DNA from: Phalacrocorax aristotelis | Lineage: Eukaryota; Chordata; Aves; Suliformes; Phalacrocoracidae | Reading direction: 5' to 3' | Length of the DNA: 64,000 bases | Assembly (NCBI RefSeq): GCF_949628215.1 | Contig: NC_134278.1 | Coordinates: 39,264,115 to 39,328,114 of the forward strand | Part shown: positions 49,791 through 63,400 of the stretch, piece by piece | How the letters are laid out: the number at the start of each line of letters is the position of its first letter | Position numbering within the stretch: position 1 is the first letter of the stretch | Translations under genes and position numbers: made by a program | The notes under the pieces: model-generated | What the model saw: only the letters and a program-made list of their open reading frames with translations | Told to the model about the DNA's origin: nothing | The model's database searches: none

Positions 49791-50249
49791 GGTTATTAAA
49801 GATTCTGCTTACTTTACAATGGTCTGTTAACAGCTCTAATGTCTTTAACATGTGCAGTCCATTGACTTTTAAGTAACATTTTATTGAAGTAACTGCCGTG
49901 GTTATTAGGCAGTAAGATTTACGCTTCATTTTCAGTCCTGAATCTGGAAATCTGGAAAGAAAAGGAAAAAAAGGGAGGAGGAGGAGCAGAGGGATGACAT
50001 CTACCAAGAGACAGGGAAGGTGCTGCTTGGGGCAGCATTCACCATACACCTGTGAGACACCGTCCCCGTGTTTGCCAGGAAATGATTCACCCAGAGCTGG
50101 GGGTCCTGAGCAAGCTGCTAGCAGAAGAGATACACAAGGCACCCTCCTCCTTGGTGGAAATTCAGTATGAGTTGCTTTCTTTCCCTTCTTCAGTATGAAA
50201 TAATATTTGCAGATGTGAACTGAGGGAGAGGTTTGTGGCACGTTTATGT

Positions 50250-53200
50250 TGCAATGCGGTTTGCATTAAGGAACTGGCACTTGACATTTGCTCATTGAAG
50301 AATTAACGTAACTCTTAAACCTTCATAATCCGTTGGCACGGGCAGCAAATGGGGTATTTGAATGCAATGCTGCGTGTTTCTACTGGCTGGGTGTTTTAAA
50401 GTCTCACATCTTGCATAAATCTCTTTTTAATGTGAAATGAAACATTTAAAATAACTTGTTAAGCAACGATGGTCAGAGATTTTTTTTTTCTGTCAGGAAT
50501 TTTACGAGGTGTGTTTTTTCATTCCCGAAACTGCTTCTTTTAGTCTTGTCATTTTTCTGAGCCACCACTTAGAGCTGGCTGGTGCGCCCAAGAGCTACGA
50601 CCGCTCTCGCATGACTTTGTAAAACCAGAGATAAGACATTTTTGTACATTTATGGTAAAACAGAGATTACAGCCTACTGGCTGGTCTTGGCCTGCATTAG
50701 TTCCTTTGTTTTCAGAGATGTAATCTCTTCTTTTTCATCCCGTCACCCATGTCTGAACTGATGGAAGACGATTGTCTGTCATACTCCAGGCTTAAGTTAC
50801 TAGCCTTTCAGCTGCATAGAGGCCTTGAGAAATGCATTAATATATTCACAACAGGAGGAAACTGCCAACAGAAACAGATCCTGAACTTGTTCCCAAACAG
50901 GATGACAAAAAAAGTCCACTCAGACCACACACAATCCCTCTGCTTTGCATGTGGGTCCCGTTGCACACACTCGCCTGGTCTTTGCTGTTTAAACAGCAGA
51001 CCACTGAACTCTTTACGTTGGTACACAGGAACATCTTGATTTTAATGAAGTATTGTATTTAACTCAGAACCTCAGAATTTCCCCTGGTAAAAATCCCTGT
51101 TTCTCATGAAGACATTCTGCGCCCTTTGGAAAACACCACCCCAGCCTCCTTTCAACAAAGTCCCCAAATTCCAGAGTGGAGCAAGGCACCTGCACACGCA
51201 TTACATTTCCTACAGCTCTTAGGAAATCTTTGATCTTAAGTTATTCTTATTTATATTACTGTGGCTAAAACAAAGCAAAAACAAAAAAAACCCCAAATGT
51301 GTATTGAAGCTATAGAATAAACCCAAATTGTTCTCCTTAAAGCAATGATTAATCAGGCTGTTTATGAAAATAATGCTTTGATGATGCCACACATTTAAGC
51401 CAGGCATGCAGCTATTTGGAAGGAGAACTTTCCCGCATGGGATATTTTCTTCAACAGGAGAAATAAAAATCCTGGGAAAGCAAAGTCAAGTCTCTGTGGA
51501 AAGGGGTGGTGAAATCTAAGGCACAGAGGCATAAACTGTAAAAGTCTAGAGCCTGAAGTACCTGCAGAGCATCTTTCTCATTTAGACTAATTGTGAAAGT
51601 GCTCTGCCTTGTACCATGCAAAGAAAATTTTATTATGGGCTGAAAATGCTTGGCTGTTCTAAATTCCCAGCCTAATATAAAGCCTCTATAGGGGACTTTT
51701 CTAGCACTGGATAATAGCCTAGCCCAACACCTTTAATAAAATCAAGGTGACAGACCATGAAAACATTTGCTTCAGCACTGTAAGCAAATCTGATACTGTT
51801 GCTGAAAGATGCCTCGAGGCATCTGTACAAGTCTTCAAGAGAAGTGGCAGTGGTGCTAGTATGTGGGGGGGCTTCAGGCCAGAGAAACCAGAGCACCTCA
51901 CGGACAATGGCTGTAACTTTGAAATTTTAAACTGGCTACAAACACAAAGAGCTGGGCTCAAGTCCTATACAAAGATTATGGGGCAAAAATTATCATTTAA
52001 ATGAAAAATTTATTTTCTTGTCAAAATTTGAATGTTTTTTAGCGCTTGATCATGAGAGATGTGGTTTCATAAATTAACACTGGTAGAACATGAAGGAGTC
52101 CGAGAAACAAGCGTGAAATTATTTCACACAGCAGTTCACAGCTCACACTTCATCAAAACCAACACTACAAGTGTGAGATATGCAGCTTCACATCTAAGGG
52201 GAAAAGAAGGAAAAAAAATCTAATACAGGTCACGTATGTTACTTTCAAATGCTGTTTACCGTATAAACAATTAGAGCTGGTTTTGTAAATCCCCGGACAG
52301 GAACCTGGCAATAATAAACCTTAAACTGAATTCGGAGTTCTTTTGGGACAGGACATTTCTGTTTAGTTAAGCCTCAGTTTTTGTATTATAAAGTAGATCA
52401 GTTTTATTTTAAACAGCTTCTTTATTTTTCTGTTTTGTTTTGGGTGGTTTTTAATATGCACCCAACTTCAGAGCTCAGGTATCTTAATTAATTTTTGTAA
52501 TTCATAATTTGTATAATATGAAGACTTTGCAGAAAGATCTCTTCCCAATTATTTTCTTTTTATGTCATTTCAATGCATGCCTGCCACCAGATAATATCAC
52601 AGCTGTGTCTGTATAATTAAGTAGAGGCGAGACTGACCAGACAAAATGTACACTGAAGCATATGAAACACAGCCTTAAAAATTCCTTCTAAAATCTATTT
52701 TAATTTTAAGCAAACTAGCAGTCAAACTTACATTGATTTGTGAATAGGAGCTGGACGTATTTTTCTCCTAGTTCCCACCCCAGATACTTGCAAAAGTCTG
52801 ATACTGATGAGGTCCGGTTTAAAAGAAAATATTTCTCAAAGGAAGAGAGGGGAGGAGGATGGTAGACTGCTGAAAAGGGACTAGAACTGTAGTTTTGCTT
52901 AATCAAGGCAACCTTCTATGCCTTGTTTTTTTTCAGTGAGACAAACAATTAAAAAGCATGTAGTTTTTTAGAAGGAAAAGAGCAAAATGGTAATCTGGTA
53001 TACCAAGTGCTCGACATGTCACATGTACACTGCAGAGAGGGGTATGAAAAGTGGTAATGCAGAATGGCTTTTTTCATATTATTATTCCAAGGCTTGTTGA
53101 AGAAAGGGTGGAAAACAAAATTATTTTAAAAGATCTAAAATGCAGCTGAACTTTCTGTCTTGAGGCCACTATGAACTTAAAATTCAGCCATGTGTAGCAG

Positions 53201-56200
53201 AGTCCCACAAGACCTATAAACTCCTTAACTCCCTGTTAATCAGTTTTTTGGAAGTTTTAAGAACTGCTTAAGTCTTGGGCTGCTCCTCTGTGCAGAGATA
53301 ATGTGTCCCAGACAAAAGGTAAATTGCAGTAGGTAGAATTCCTCATCAGGAGAGAAATTCATCATGTGACATACCAATATTTCACATTTATTTCCAGTTT
53401 CTGGAAATCCCCTTTTTTATTTTTTGAGCACTAAAAGCAGGATAATGAATTCATGCAGGATCGGCTGTGTTATGGTAAGGAACTGTGACAGTAACTGATC
53501 CCCTTTCTGTTTTGGTTTGAACAGCTCTGGATCACCTCCTTGCAGAAAACCACCTCAGGTGCACAGAGCCTGCCCGTCACCGCCAGCATGTGGTGTCCCG
53601 AGGCAGGGGGAAGTGGGATGTGACTTTTGGCATTTTGGGCATTGACAGACCCTCCGAGACTGGTTGCCTTCTCCGCTTACACTTCCCTGCTCTCTGAAGA
53701 GCGTGACCGTAGCATTAGCTACTTTGCCACTGGGCTTTCCTGCTGGTGCTGTGAAATCATAGCTGTGGAAGGGGTTAAGGCATATTTCCTGCTGCCTAAA
53801 GCATGCTAAGCATTCATAGCTGCTGAGATGGGCACTGCTATGCGGTACTCAGAGACTTTGAGGCTTCAGGTACTTTGGGATGGAGCTGGAGGGGATTGAA
53901 GCCGTTACGGAGCCCCATCCCTCCCCGATATTTGCTAGGAGTGTGCTTAGCTGTTACTTCTCCCACTTCTGAAGCAGAAAGTACAATACGGCCCTTAATA
54001 TCTAAGATGCTATAGTTTTTGTTCTGTGGTTTTAATTTAAAACATCATTCAAATGTTCTGTTCAAACACTGTGAGTTAGAAGTGGATGTGGCTCTTTTTA
54101 CCTTTGGAGCGCCAATTACTTCTGCTCTCACTCAGTTTTCTGAAAATGAGAAGATGAAAAGAAATGTTTCATTTTTATATGAGGGAAAACTCGTTCAAGT
54201 GTTTGGGCAGCGATGCCTCTTTGCTTACCTTCAGGAGGAGGCGTTTTATTTTTCCCTTCCACTGCTTTGTGGAGCCGGCAGGGGCAGAGCACCTTGATCT
54301 GAATGCTGTGAGATCTGGGGGCAAGGAGTCATCGGGATTTTCATTATTTCAATTCCTTATTAAAATTTTATTCTGGATTGAAATGAGACAAAGTTCTTGG
54401 ATCTAGTTTTATGTCTTCATTCACTTGTTTGCTATTTTGCTTAGCTTTGAAAACACAATATTGAAGTAAAGGTACAGCAGGGTTACTATCTATCTCTTCA
54501 TTTATTTATTTTTAACTGTAGCTCCTTCTCAAGGCTGTGATTTTTTAATGGGAAACAGTTCAGGCGAGCACCTAATGCAGATTAGGGGAAAAGAAAATAA
54601 AAATGACAGCTTTTTAGTGTTTAGAAACACCTCAAGTTGAACATGCTCTTTCCAGTGTTTCTTCCATTGAAGCTGCCTCTGCATTTAACGTGTGACAAGC
54701 TCAGCGCTGGGAGCAGCTGAAAAGCACTAAGATGTAAGTGCCTGGGTGCACTCCCTGCAACAGCTCCTTGCGTGTCAGGTCAGAGATCGGCTTCTAAAAC
54801 TCCCCAAATACATATTTATTCGCAAGACATGTCAAAACTCTGAATGCAACTTCGTGGTCTATATGAAGAGTGTGTGTTGGGAATCCTGTTCAAATGACTG
54901 TTTATAGGCATATGGGCTGGAGGGGAAGCTTGGAAAAATCTATATATCTGCTGGTAACGACATTCTTTTGCAATGTACTTGATGAAGAAAAAGGAATAAA
55001 AGGAAATGGAAATATTCTTTCAGTTTTGGACATTTCCATCAAATGTTTTTGAAACTGATGTTAACAATGAAAGTTTTGCCCATAAACAATTATGCTGCAA
55101 TGGTGAAAAGTCTAACATGAAGCATTTTAAATGCTGGATATATTGAGTAATTTACTCTCCTCTCCTCAGAAACATCCAGTGTTATATGTATGTCCTAAAA
55201 CACATCTTTCTAATTCATTTTTAAAGAAAACTTCTCCACCACATAAAGATTATTTACTCCACAGTTATACTGGTATAAATGGGCTTGAGGAACAGATTTT
55301 AGACTAATGGAGATCAGGTGTAACTTTAAGTCAAATACTGTTTTCCTTGGAGTTATTTGCATTTCTATTGCTGTAAAAAACCCCACAGTTCAAACCCGTG
55401 CATTTAAATAAAGTTCTTGATGCAATGATATTAAAATCTCCCCTGCTAATGTTGGTCTGTGACTCACTTGGAGCCAGAAGGAGGTTTTCCTGCGCTTCCA
55501 TTCACAGAGTCGGGATGGGAGCTGGGAGATGCCGAGGGAGGCACTGTGAGCGCGGGGAAACTGAACCGTGGCAGGGGCTTGTTTTAAGATTATGTATAAA
55601 ATTAAGCTCTTGATTCCTGTTACCAGGCACTAAAAGGCCACTGAAATTCATGAAACTTTTCAGATGTCTCGTATGTTTTAGTCCAGGCACCAGGGCACTG
55701 TTTACAGCCAGGAGTTAAGCCCCCCACATCCCTAAAAATTGTCCCAGCAGTTGCAACCAGGGGCAAAAAAAATCATTCACTTAATGTCTAAATAGGTTTA
55801 AAGTTGGTTTTACAATTTTAAAAAGACACTTCCAATAACAGGCTTTTCCTCATAGAAATATTTCTGTAGAAAATCTACACTAAAAATGGAAATGTTCGCA
55901 TCCTGAAGAGGTCTCCTTTTTGCTTGCACAGTGTCATTTACAAAGGAAAAATTATGATAGTGTTTAATATTGCCCTTTATTTTCTAGTATCTTCATAAAA
56001 GCTAAGAAACATCAACTGGGACTTAGACCAGCAGATGAAAGGCATAACACTGCAACAGGGCAACCAAGTGAATCTGCAAAATCATTTTATGAAGTAGTTT
56101 CTGCCTTGGTTCTTTTTACTAGCTTGGCATAACAAGATCTTACCATGCAAAAAATGAAACAAAAATATGGTATAAAGAGGTTCTGCGAGACATGAGTTTA

Positions 56201-58105
56201 TAGCTAATAAAGCCAATACAATCGCTCACGGATATTTTCTCAAGTTAGATTTGAAAAAAGTTACTTTTAGTAAAATCTCTGGGATCATCACAATGCCAGG
56301 GAAATTGCAGATAAACCAGACACTCGCACTCATTACCTGCTCTCACCATGTGGTGGCAGCCTAAGGCATGTGTTCACCAGGCATTTCCATCTTTGTAACT
56401 GCAGCCAGGAATAAATATCCTGCTCTTCCAAATATTGCTCTACTGGTGCTTTCCCATTGCAGGCAGCAAGGGATTTGCTTGTCAAAATGCTGAGCCATAT
56501 GTGCCATCTCCATAAATACTGATGATTCTCTTTTAAAGAGAGGAGAGACAAATAGTGAGAGGCGAGATCAACGTGGGCACAGCATCCAAAAGCTGAAAGG
56601 AATATACTGAAATCATTTTGAAAGAGCACTGATACAGCCCCTTCATTTTCCATTGTGGTTTGGTTGAACATTGACCAAAATCTTTGTACGAATTGCATGA
56701 GCCGTTCCCTCTTTCTCTCCCCACCGCACCCTGCCTTTTTCATCCTTCTATTTGCATATAGTTTGGTTTTTATTTTCCCCTCAGTATATTCCAGTTCAGT
56801 CCCAAGCTACAAGCAGGCTTGCAGGCTTTGGAGTGGGAAAGACCTGCTTTGTGCACTGTGTTCTGGCCCTGTGCAGTTGCAAAGTGGTCTGCGTGATAAA
56901 TGTGTGACTGCTCCCTTTTATTTGTGTTAGGTTCCTTATGAAAACAGCTCATGGAATTTAACTACAGCAACAAAAAGACAATCTCTCTTCAGTAGTTAAA
57001 CGTAATGAAAAAATGCATTCAGTCTTGGTTTAGATCTCAAACACATAGCGAGTAACTATATTTAACTGAATCTGCTCACAGTGTTTTCATTCTGGGATGG
57101 CATGGCATGGTGATTTGGCATGACACTCCTGCAATATCCTTCTCTCTGGATATTCAGTTTCCCCTTTTTCCTTTTTCAGCCTTCGTCAGGCAAACTCACT
57201 GCCCTGTTCACCTTTCCCTCTGTGTAGCTTCTCTGTAATGGTCCCGGTCTTGTGTCCGTGCTCTTCTCCAAGAGAACTTCTTCCTTCATCTAGCATTGTG
57301 GTATCCTTAGCCTGCTAGGACCTGTGTTAAACATTCTTAACTAAATTGTATACATATTTAATTCTTTGAATTCCATTTCTGTGTTATCCTTATAAATACT
57401 ACTGTAATTCCTTGAGTTCTCACCAGCGCTCACTGGGGCAAAGAAACAAAGGCATTTACCACTATCAATGTACTATTGGTTAATGGCCTGCTTAACTTCA
57501 CCTCCTCCTTTATAGTCATTAACAAAAAGGTTAAATAATTCCGATTTGCTCAGACTTACACCAAACGTTTCTTCTCTCTGCCCTAATTCAGTACAAGCTG
57601 ATTTAAACCATCCTCTGATATTTTTTTTGCTTATGGCGCATCACTCAGTTTCCATTCCACGTGACAGTAATCATATCCAAACGAAAAAAGAATTAAATAA
57701 ACGTGACGTTTTGTGACACGCTGTATCAGATGCTTTCCTAAATTAAAGGAAACCACCCACAGCTTGGGAACCCCTGCTAGGCACATCACCCCCTTCTTCC
57801 TTTGAAGCTGGGAAGCCGGACGTGGATCCGTGGTGGAAATATCATGACTCCCAGCCTGTCCTTGGTGCCAGGGTGGTCACTGCATGCTTTGTACTGGACC
57901 TTCATTTGTGAGTAGCTAACACAATCCAGTGATGAGCGTGTGCTCGTCTGGTACCACTGCGTGCTCAAATCACAGGGTACGGTTGCCAGTATCTGCACAG
58001 CGTTAACATTGCCTTTGGCTCAGTGTGTGCCCACACTCTCTCCTTGGTGCGCTGGACCCAGTGGCAGTTGCCACCACCATAGGTTCATTAGCCTCAGTGA
58101 GGAAA
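50250..58105. other. Non-coding sequence, no gene recognised
   Basis: AT-rich with scattered GC-richer spots (53540-53730, 55490-55570, the latter with six CpG in 80 bp). The stretch 50250-50480 is repeat-free and homogeneous in the way conserved non-coding elements often are, but that is only an impression. ATTT repeats lie near 54497-54512 and a GGCAT triplication near 57097. No RNA gene, transposon or coherent exon chain seen. Confidence 0.6.
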
Positions 58106-58110
58106 AGTGC

Positions 58111-58280
58111 CATGGACGGTGTCACTGCTGGCGTGGTCAAAGTGGGAGAACGACCGCTTCCCAGTGGCAAAGGGGCCAGGGAGGGAATGGAGCCCCGGTC
58201 CCCACCTTGGTGACGCCGGGGCGCCCGCCAAAGGGAGCTCTGTGCTGCGCCGTGCCTCGCATGCGTGCGGCTCAGCCGAC
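58111..58280. promoter_or_regulatory. CpG-island-like patch
   Basis: I count 15 CpG in 170 bp. For 58141-58280 a hand count gives 71% GC and a CpG observed/expected ratio of about 0.75. The sequence includes GACGCCGGGGCGCC and several GCG/CCG clusters (GC-box-like). It is the most CpG-rich spot in the window but is below the usual 200-500 bp island length. No TATA box or clear exon is attached. Frames on both strands across it are compositional. Confidence 0.35.
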
Positions 58281-58299
58281 TCTGTACTTCCAGTAATTC

Positions 58300-60220
58300 A
58301 ATCAGGACAGTCACGTCGTAACCATGTGGAGTCAGTTACCGAGTCACAGTGAATTACTGAGGAAAGGATTTCATAATTAAAAAGGACAATAAAACGAAGA
58401 GCTTTCCACAACAGTGGAGTCCAGAGTTACAATGATGACATATGAGAAACAAGAAAACAATTAAATTTGGGCTCAGTTTAAGGCTGGGCAGCACCTCTCC
58501 AGAAGACTGCTTGGTCCTGTTCTCCCCCCAACAGCCTGCAGAGAGTCAGAAAAAAATTGGTGACAAGGAAAGAAGTGAGAAAGGGAAGGCGGAAGGAAGA
58601 TATTTCCTCTTCCCTTGGTGGTTAGACAGGGAGAGACAGCACTGTGGAGCCATCAGATGGCAAGGAGGGCCCAAGAATCATTATCGGCTGAGAGATTCAG
58701 AGAAGAGGCGAGGCGTATTTAGGAGAAAACACATCCATGAGGAAGCACAAAGAAAATCAATGCTAGAAGTGAACATTTTGAACCATCAAGTCTCCTGCTG
58801 GCCCCAGTGCCCAGACCCACAGCACCCTATGGAAGAGTTGTATTTCAGGTAATGTGCGGCTTCTTGCTGGTCTGTTGCTGTACTATCCAAAAGCTTTTGT
58901 GCCAGCTGGCCTCAAGGCACCAAACCGAATGGCTTTCCTGACAGGGTGAACAGCAGCAGCAACAAAATATGAACAGGGTTGGACTCAGGCTGTCCTGCAA
59001 CGATCTGCTTTTTGCCTTGCTCGCCACTTGATGAGAGTTCCCCTGAGGGCACCGTGCCAGGTCCTCACCAGTTATTCCTTAATCTGTCCTTAATCTGTGC
59101 ATGTGTGGTTGCAGGCACTGTGAAACCTGTTTCTTCTAAGTCATATCTTCTTTTTCAAAAACAAAAACCAAACCCCCAGTCCAACCCAAGGAGTATATTA
59201 GATGATGCTAGCTGCTTGCCTTGCGTGTGACACCCCTTCCTGACTGCCAGTACATTAGAAGAGTTCTTGTTTGAAATGCAAAGCTGTGACTGTTTTAAGA
59301 TCCCTGTGTGTCATACATATGGTCATCTGCTGTCTGGGACAGAATAGCTGGGACAGTTTTTCACCTCTGGAAGCTGTCAGAACTTCCATATGCAGTAAAG
59401 GACAGGGTGTTACACAGACCGGGAGACCTACATTTTATCCCCGCCTTTCTTGATGAGGAAGGCAAGGCCTCTCAGTTCTGCCCTCTAAAATACTCAGTAA
59501 AGTTATTTTTGTAAAGTATTCTGAACTTCTACAAAAGGAAACCATTAACGGATAATTATTATTGTGATGCCCCTAGGTAGTCATGAGGTGCACATACTTA
59601 CACTTTATACTATAATAAAAATGCTGATTTTACGTGGGAACATCTGTTTTCTCCTTTGTTTCCTGGACTAAATGGAAGTGCTCATCTGAAACACAGATCT
59701 GGAATTAATCCTCACTTTTGAGATGAAAAGGAGGTGAATTGGTTCCCTATCTGATTATTAGTCAACTGGGCAAAAGGGGTGATTCGGCTCATTTCTTGAG
59801 TTGCCTGTGGAGAATTCCTTGCAGGCAATAGTCCTTTCCATACTGTGAGACTGTCCTACCAAGTAGAAGAGCTTATGTGTCTGCCAACAACATCACGGAA
59901 AGGCATCTGTAAAGTCCTACCAATAAGTGCTAAAATGTTAACTTTACACCTAGCAGGTGCAGAGGTAGGAGGAAGAGTGAGCTCAGCACTGCATTATTTT
60001 AGCTGGAGAAAGATCACAAGTTTCAGAGCTTGGTGTGTCACACCGGAGACTCTGAACTGAAGCATTTTCAGACCTGATACATGCAGGTGAGTACTGTACT
60101 GTGCTTCAGCATTCGCTCCTTGGTAAAGTATCACTAACATCATGTGAGTGAATAGTTAACCCAACTACTTATTACCTTCTGCATTTCATAACAATATTGC
60201 TTTGTCGATGGTCTCTTACT
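58300..60220. other. Non-coding sequence, no gene recognised
   Basis: Purine-rich near 58540-58620, otherwise mixed. An 11-bp tandem duplication (TCCTTAATCTG twice) lies at 59076-59097. No gene or transposon recognised. Confidence 0.65.
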
Positions 60221-60223
60221 TAC

Positions 60224-60425
60224 AGTCCTTCACAGTTCTCAGTAGTTTCCACGTAAAAGTGAAAACAATTTTTCCTACGCCTACACCTGTACCCACAGCT
60301 GTTTGATATAGAACCATATAATGAAACGTATTTACATCTTTCGGGCAAAAATCAAAACATACCTCTATTGTGTAAACATGATTTTCCACATGTAAACATA
60401 TCAATGAATTATCCAGGTGGCTTGC
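60224..60425 (-). other. Possible internal coding exon (unidentified)
   Basis: Minus strand: a long T-rich tract ending TTTTTGTCTTAG gives a strong acceptor just before 60425, and GGACT|GTAAGTAAG is a near-perfect donor after 60224. The 202-nt interval is open in the frame starting at the acceptor: 67 codons plus one nt, beginning ASHLDNSLICLHVENHVYTI and including the Gly/Val-rich TAVGTGVGVGKIVFTF. A second good donor (GAG|GTATGT) inside it would instead give a 63-nt exon (60363-60425) of exactly 21 codons. I do not recognise the protein. Among the exon-like segments in the window this has the best splice sites, but no homology is visible. Confidence 0.22.
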
Positions 60426-60429
60426 CTAA

Positions 60430-63400
60430 GACAAAAACATTAAAAAATAAAAAGATAAGTAGAGTTGATTTCTGAGCGGAATGCTAAGAATCTTACACAA
60501 TGAAATCTCTCACTAAATCTCTCACTAAAGGTTAACCCAATGATGGCTGTTGCTACTCATGCTAGTGGGGGAAGTTCTGCTGAAATTATAGCCTGAGGTG
60601 TTTAAAAAATATTGGTTTACTGACAATTAATCAAATAGAGCAAGATCTGCTGCAGAGCTTCCCGGGACATGCTATTAATGTCAGTGGAAGTGGACTTTCA
60701 TCCATCGAAGTGGACCTTATTCAGATGAAGTTTTTCATCTGGCACAGATCTGCACCCACTGCACTTTCTTTTGTAGTGTCACAGGTAAACAAAGCCAAAG
60801 TGAAACACAATGAAAGGCTTGGGTCTGAACCAAGTTTCACTTTGAAAACATCAGTCAGGCCTGGCATGCACAAAAGAGAGCTCAGCTTTGTGTATCTCAG
60901 TGAACATTGTCAAAGAACACCTGAAGTTCACATTTACAATAAAACATTAAACCAGGGGAATATTGCATATCTCTAGTGAAAAGTGCTATTGTTGCTGGCT
61001 ATCCACCTGTGGATGCCTGTCACTGCTGAAATGAATGATACTATACTGTCCTAACCCATTAGGACAATATTTAGAGTTGTAACTATATTAAAAGGTATGA
61101 TATCTAATTCCCTGCCCACCTGATGTAAGAGTTCAGGTTGATTCTTACGTTTAACAATTGATAGTGATTACCTGTTTTATAGTTCCTTTTCCAGATGTGT
61201 TATGAAGCAATGCAGTACCTTTAAATTTACTTTTTAGTATCTGGTAATTTTAATCTAAGTGAGAAGAAGTGTATAGCGACATACATTTTTCTCCTTGATC
61301 TCATGGATGAGCATTGTCTGAAGACTCTGAAGATTCAACAATGTATCCTCCCCTGGATCAAAGAAAACTCACATCTGTCTCTCAGCTTGGTGCGGTCATT
61401 TAAAACATCCCCTCCCTCCCCTGGCTCCTGAAAACAACTCAAAGACAAAACCCATACACAAAACCCACTAGAATTTGTACAAGTTATTTTTTGTTGGCAT
61501 TTAAAGCAAATTCCATGGAACTGACCACAAATATTTGAAATCTCTCTCCTGGGTAACAGTAGCACAATGGGACTGGAAAGGGAATAGTGCACACCTGGAT
61601 ATACAAACTCCCCAAATCAAAGGGTTAAAAACAAGGGATCATTTGTTCTTAAGGGATACGTAAAACACATTCACCAAACAGCTGCCATGCGACTTGAAAC
61701 AAAAGCCTGTAAGTGGCAAGGTTTAATGTAAAAATATGAGTGGGAGGGAGCACAAAACATCTCTGATCCTCACATACCTTCTAGCATTAAATCTCTCTTT
61801 TCCTCACACCAGTAACAGCTCAAGCATTTAGTTTGCCTCCTTTTGCCTGGCAAGTTTGCTTCCTTCTTTCAAACAACTACAGCTGACAAACACAGCCAGA
61901 ACTGAGTTATCTCAGCTTGCACCCACCAGTCCCCCATTGTTCGCTGCAGATAGAAGGATATTAGTGCCTGGCTTGTGACCACTGTAGTTAAACACCTTAA
62001 AGCCTATAAGTAAACTGGCCTGTAAATCAAAAAGGCAGAGAGTTTTTTCATTTCATCAAGTGTAGTTTTACTGTCTGCTGTCACCACAGCTGTCAGCAGG
62101 ATGCTTAACTGCTCTAATTGTCTAAGGGCCCATTCCCTCACCCTAACTAATTGTTTAGATCTGCTAATCTGCATCCGTCATCTGTGAAGGGGCTAAGGCT
62201 GTTCTCATCTTCCAGTTTATAGGAATCAGCTATAGCAAGTCCGTAACAGGATCTACAGGGTTTACCTACTACCCTGTGGTGAGATGGTTGCTTGCAGTTG
62301 GGTGAGTGATGTTGTCTTGTGAGCTAGTGAGGATGAGGAGGATAAAATCTTTAGGAGGCACAGCAGTCACAGAAGTCACCCAAACCATGACTTAATCACA
62401 AGTAATAGCGCAGTAAACATCTACAGCCCTGTAATTTTGAACCCAGCTAGGAATGGATAGAGGCACTACGTCAAAACTTTATGTATCCAAGCCCTTACAT
62501 AGATCTCACCCTATTTGCAATGTGTGTGTGCTTTTTTAATGTTAGGTATGAAAAATTAATGATGTGAGTATGCATTGCTTCTGTATATCAAATCCTTTTT
62601 ATAAATGATTCATTGCATTTCAAAGGACTTTCATCTCAACTTATTTATACAACTTTCATACAGTGTATAGCACTTCATTCAGTCAAATGTTTATCAAAAC
62701 CCATTTATTTAAAGACCCTTTTCTGCACATATTGTTTACGTATGGAATGTCATATTTTTATGTAGGGTTTTTTCTTTTTTCAATACCCTTGAAAGTAAGG
62801 CTTGAGATTCTTTAGGCTTTTCTGGTCATTCTATATACATTTCCCTTGAGTTTGCCAAATATTTGTTGTAATTAATATTGAGCTGAAATTATCTGGACTC
62901 TGTAAGCAAAATTTTGGCTTAACCCATCCCCCAGTCAGCAAATCCCAGGTTGCTTCTGTTACCAATCACAAGTTACTAGCTGCTGATCCTGCACTATTTT
63001 AACAATACAGACAAAAGGCTTGGTCAAATTACAGGAAATATTATTTTTGTGGGTGTAAGTTAGTGCCAAGGTTTATTTACATCTATAAAATCTACCCTCG
63101 GATATTTCAATCTGCCTGAATTTTAATTCTGGTTCTTCACATGGGCCTATTATACAAGTTGGACCTTTATGTGAAATTTATTGCAAATGGTTGCTCTGGT
63201 TATCTGGCAAGTAACATCTTTTCCCATGTTTCACCTGTTCCCTTTTGAGCACTGACTTATGCTGTTGGTTGTCCTTGTTGCCTTCTTTCCCCTAGGCCAG
63301 ATGCCACAGCTGCCTTGAGTGCTTTCCTGAGGATGCTAGGCCAAGCTGGAGAAGCCATGTGAAGTCAAGCACTAGTGCAGCTCTGCTGCTGGCCACGGAA

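Noticed and set aside
49546..50241. 231-codon minus-strand frame, the longest apart from CR1
   Set aside because: The translation has no domain, motif or composition I associate with a real protein. It overlaps a plus-strand frame, and the CpG-dense, stop-poor composition explains its length.
56345..56362. CTCF-like GTGGTGGCAG
   Set aside because: Only the GGTGGCAG half fits; the preceding bases disagree with the CTCF core.
58442..58852. 136-codon plus-strand frame
   Set aside because: Purine-rich, stop-poor DNA; no family or context.
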